Source of the DNA: an uncultured Clostridia bacterium | GTDB lineage: Bacteria; Bacillota; Clostridia; Christensenellales; Aristaeellaceae | Direction of reading: 5' to 3' | DNA length: 15,776 nucleotides | Assembly: GCA_934615145.1 (NCBI GenBank) | Contig: CAKTTM010000011.1 | Span: 1 to 15,776 of the forward strand | Shown here: piece after piece, positions 14,422-15,776 of the stretch | Layout: every line of letters begins with the position of its first letter | How positions within the stretch are numbered: position 1 is the stretch's first letter | The notes under the pieces: model-generated | What the model saw: the letters and a program-made list of their open reading frames with translations, nothing else | Told to the model about the DNA's origin: nothing | Database searches by the model: none | Program-made: the position numbers and the translations under genes

Positions 14422-14430
14422 TTGTCCACA
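14422..14430 (+). promoter_or_regulatory. DnaA box, right cluster 1
   Basis: TTGTCCACA matches the consensus at eight of nine positions. A weaker relative, TTTTCCCCA, precedes it at 14400-14408. Confidence 0.65.
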
Positions 14431-14485
14431 GATTTTGGCAGCCTGCTTGAATAAGTTTTGAAGTCCCCGCTTGAGATTAAGCCAC

Positions 14486-14503
14486 TTATCCCCAGCATCC
14501 ACA
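14486..14503 (+). promoter_or_regulatory. Tandem DnaA boxes of the unwinding module
   Basis: TTATCCCCA (14486-14494, eight of nine to consensus) is directly followed by GCATCCACA (14495-14503, seven of nine), same orientation and no gap. They sit just before the GC block and trio repeats, the place where DnaA loads before spreading onto single strands in Bacillus subtilis. Confidence 0.7.
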
Positions 14504-14532
14504 GCCCCTACGACTACTACTACTTATTATTC
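14504..14532 (+). promoter_or_regulatory. GC block plus DnaA-trio repeats (origin unwinding element)
   Basis: After GCCCC, the top strand reads in triplets from 14509: TAC, GAC, then TAC three times, then TTA twice, then TT. The bottom strand therefore carries the repeated 3'-ATG-5' pattern described as DnaA-trios in Bacillus subtilis, where DnaA binds single-stranded DNA to open the duplex. Order and spacing (tandem boxes, GC block, trios, AT-rich tail) match that module. dnaN starts about 35 bp further on. Confidence 0.72.
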
Positions 14533-14551
14533 CCACCGCCGCAAGGTGGAA
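14530..14551 (+). promoter_or_regulatory. Small hairpin before the dnaN ribosome site
   Basis: TTCCCACC and GGTGGAA pair with one bulged C around a GCCGCAA loop, directly upstream of the AAAGGAAG ribosome site of dnaN. It could modulate dnaN translation or mark the right edge of the unwinding region. No clear -35/-10 pair for dnaN was found nearby. Confidence 0.35.
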
Positions 14552-14567
14552 CAAAGGAAGTGATCGC

Positions 14568-15683
14568 ATGCGTTTCTCTGTCTCATCAACCGATATCAAC
14601 TACGGCCTCTCCCTGGTCACCCGTGCCCTCCTCCCCCGCTCCGCCAAGCTGGCCTTTGACGGCGTCCTGCTCGAGACCCTGGAGGAAGGCCTTCAGCTCA
14701 CCTGCACCAACGGTGAGATGACCATCCGCACCATCATCCCCGCCCTCATCAGTGAGGACGGCTTGGCCCTCCTGCCCGCCAAGCTGCTCTTTGAGCTGCT
14801 GCGCAAGCTCGACGGCCAGATCGATATTTCCGTCGAAGGCACCACCCGTGCCACCATCGCCGCCCAGGGCAGCAAGACCAACATGGTCTGCATGGAGGCC
14901 GCCGACTTTCCGGAGATCCAGGATGTCCAGGGCGGCACCATCACCACCCTGCCCCAGGACAAGCTGCGCGACGCCGTCGGCCGCATCATCTTCGCCGTCT
15001 CCGCCGACGAGACCCGCCGCATCCTCACCGGTTGTCTGATGGAGACCTACGCCGAGGAGCTGCGCTTCGTCTGCCTGGACGGCTTCCGCCTGGCCATGCA
15101 GCGCGTCTATGTCGCCCATGACCTGCCCCAGGGCAAGGAGATGGTCTCCGCCGTCCTGCCTGGCACCATCATCGGCGAGATCGGCCGCATGATGGCCGAC
15201 TCCGAGGAGCCCGTCACCCTGCACTGCACCGCCACCCACATGATGGCCTCCTTTGGCCGCACCAAGGTCTACTGCCCCCTGATCCCCGGCGAATACATCA
15301 ACTATCGCCAGATCCTCCCCACCACCTGGACCACCGCCATCCGCGTTGACAAGCAGCATCTCTCCGGCGCCATCGAGCGCGCCGCCCTTATGGCCCGCGA
15401 AGGCAACAACAACCTGCTGCGCCTGAAGGTGGACGAGGACAGCCTGACCATACAATCCAGCGCTGAGCGCGGCGCCGTCGTCGAAAAGCTCAGCATCGAC
15501 TTTGAGGGCAGCCCGCTGGAGATCGCCTTCAACGCGCGCTACCTGATGGATGTCATCAAGAACATCGATACCCCCGACATGTCCATGCGCTTCAATACCA
15601 ATGTCAGCCCCTGCGTCATCTGCCCCGTCAGCGGCAATCAGTACACTTATCTGGTGCTGCCGGTACGCGTGAGCGCGGACTAA
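14568..15683 (+). CDS. dnaN: DNA polymerase III sliding clamp, beta subunit
   Basis: The 371-residue ring-forming clamp that tethers replicative polymerase to DNA and recruits repair and ligation partners through its hydrophobic cleft. Three clamp repeats are visible in order: MRFSVSSTDINYGLSLVTRAL onward (about 1-120), the middle domain from TLPQDKLRDAVGRIIFAVSADETRRILTG with LDGFRLAMQ (about 125-245), and the C-terminal domain with FNARYLMDVIKNI and a QYTYLVLPVR ending typical of DnaN. Length is normal. AAAGGAAG lies about 8 nt before the ATG. Its coding strand is markedly C-rich: 14941-15000 has 27 C and 14 G. It stands directly after the putative oriC, its usual place, but without dnaA upstream. 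A second hairpin pair follows the stop codon. Confidence 0.94.
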   Translation: MRFSVSSTDINYGLSLVTRALLPRSAKLAFDGVLLETLEEGLQLTCTNGEMTIRTIIPALISEDGLALLPAKLLFELLRKLDGQIDISVEGTTRATIAAQGSKTNMVCMEAADFPEIQDVQGGTITTLPQDKLRDAVGRIIFAVSADETRRILTGCLMETYAEELRFVCLDGFRLAMQRVYVAHDLPQGKEMVSAVLPGTIIGEIGRMMADSEEPVTLHCTATHMMASFGRTKVYCPLIPGEYINYRQILPTTWTTAIRVDKQHLSGAIERAALMAREGNNNLLRLKVDEDSLTIQSSAERGAVVEKLSIDFEGSPLEIAFNARYLMDVIKNIDTPDMSMRFNTNVSPCVICPVSGNQYTYLVLPVRVSAD

Positions 15684-15688
15684 TGCCG

Positions 15689-15716
15689 CCATCAAGAAAC
15701 TGCGGTTTCTTGATGG
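15689..15716 (+). terminator. Terminator-like hairpin after dnaN
   Basis: CCATCAAGAAAC (15689-15700) and GTTTCTTGATGG (15705-15716) form a perfect 12-bp stem with a TGCG loop, 5 bp after the dnaN stop. The following tract is only TTTA, so termination may be partial. The TTTCTTGATGG arm resembles the TTTGTTGATGG tail of both hairpins beside the IS. Confidence 0.6.
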
Positions 15717-15728
15717 TTTAGGCCCTCG

Positions 15729-15767
15729 GCCCTCCGCCTGTCGCTACGCTCCCGGGCGGCGGAGGGC
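15729..15767. repeat. GC-rich hairpin after dnaN
   Basis: GCCCTCCGCC (15729-15738) and GGCGGAGGGC (15758-15767) pair perfectly around a 19-nt loop. Together with the preceding hairpin it repeats the order seen beside the IS: TTGATGG hairpin, then GC-rich inverted repeat. It probably helps end the dnaN transcript or is a dispersed repeat. Confidence 0.6.
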
Positions 15768-15776
15768 ATGGTAACC

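Larger units (their letters stand above)
13918..14567. other. Putative chromosomal replication origin (oriC) between nagB and dnaN
   Basis: This 650-bp stretch holds no convincing gene. Near nagB, DnaA-box-like sites lie mainly in minus orientation (TGTGGATAG, TGTGGACGA, TGTGGAAAT). Near dnaN they are in plus orientation (TTGTCCACA, TTATCCCCA, GCATCCACA). The right end has the arrangement known from Bacillus subtilis: tandem DnaA boxes, a short GC block, then DnaA-trio triplets running into an AT-rich segment, immediately before dnaN. The middle part (about 14090-14390) is GC-rich, full of short inverted repeats such as CCGCC-TACT-GGCGG and CAAGGG-CTTTCAT-CCCTTG, and looks like repeat-derived sequence. 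Gene orientation on both sides, apart from nagB, fits forks leaving this site. The missing dnaA neighbour is the main oddity. Confidence 0.75.

Noticed and set aside
14079..14450. 123-codon plus-strand frame in the origin region
   Set aside because: No homology recognised, low-complexity Arg/Pro-rich product, and it overlaps the putative oriC elements.
14241..14498. 85-codon minus-strand frame in the origin region (encoding GMKALVRGAEPAAASRR)
   Set aside because: No ribosome site or recognisable family. It crosses DnaA boxes and short inverted repeats, and the Arg/Ala-rich product is typical of translated GC-rich repeats.

Overview
The window looks like a chromosomal segment of a GC-rich member of the Bacillota (Clostridia-like, probably gut-associated). 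Reasons: strong AGGAGG-type ribosome binding sites, sigma-A promoters (one TTGACA-17-TATGAT), a class II GalT of the Firmicutes type, an IS1182-family insertion sequence, a GH172/DUF2961 enzyme, and a Bacillus-like replication-origin unwinding module in front of dnaN. The genus cannot be named from sequence alone.

Layout, left to right. Positions 1-1790 hold an IS1182-like element whose transposase is broken by one in-frame TGA. It is bracketed by two inverted copies of a composite repeat (terminator-like hairpin, TTGATGG, long GC palindrome). Positions 1791-2351 encode an NADPH-dependent FMN reductase with an operator-like repeat in its promoter. Positions 2487-11344 carry seven leftward genes: a sugar ABC importer (ATPase, permease, binding protein), a zinc-dependent polyol dehydrogenase, a ROK regulator, a xylulokinase and, after a gap of about 300 bp with its own promoter candidates, a GH172/DUF2961 protein. 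A near-consensus promoter precedes the ATPase gene. The set reads as a pentitol (xylitol or arabitol) or related sugar pathway: import, oxidation to a ketopentose, phosphorylation to xylulose 5-phosphate, with a local ROK repressor. No xylose isomerase is present.

Positions 11585-13087 encode galT (leftward) and 13198-13917 nagB (rightward), transcribed divergently from two extended -10 promoters 48 bp apart. Positions 13918-14567 have no convincing gene but hold a cluster of DnaA-box-like sites. The cluster ends in two abutting DnaA boxes, a GC block and a run of DnaA-trio triplets immediately before dnaN. This is very probably oriC. The usual neighbour dnaA is absent: nagB and galT lie where it would be expected. 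All genes from 1.8 to 13.1 kb run leftward and dnaN runs rightward, as expected for co-orientation with forks leaving this site; nagB is the one exception. dnaN ends in a hairpin pair built like the repeats flanking the IS.

The most interesting points are the rearranged origin with a readable DnaA-trio module, and the repeated terminator/palindrome composite that brackets the IS.
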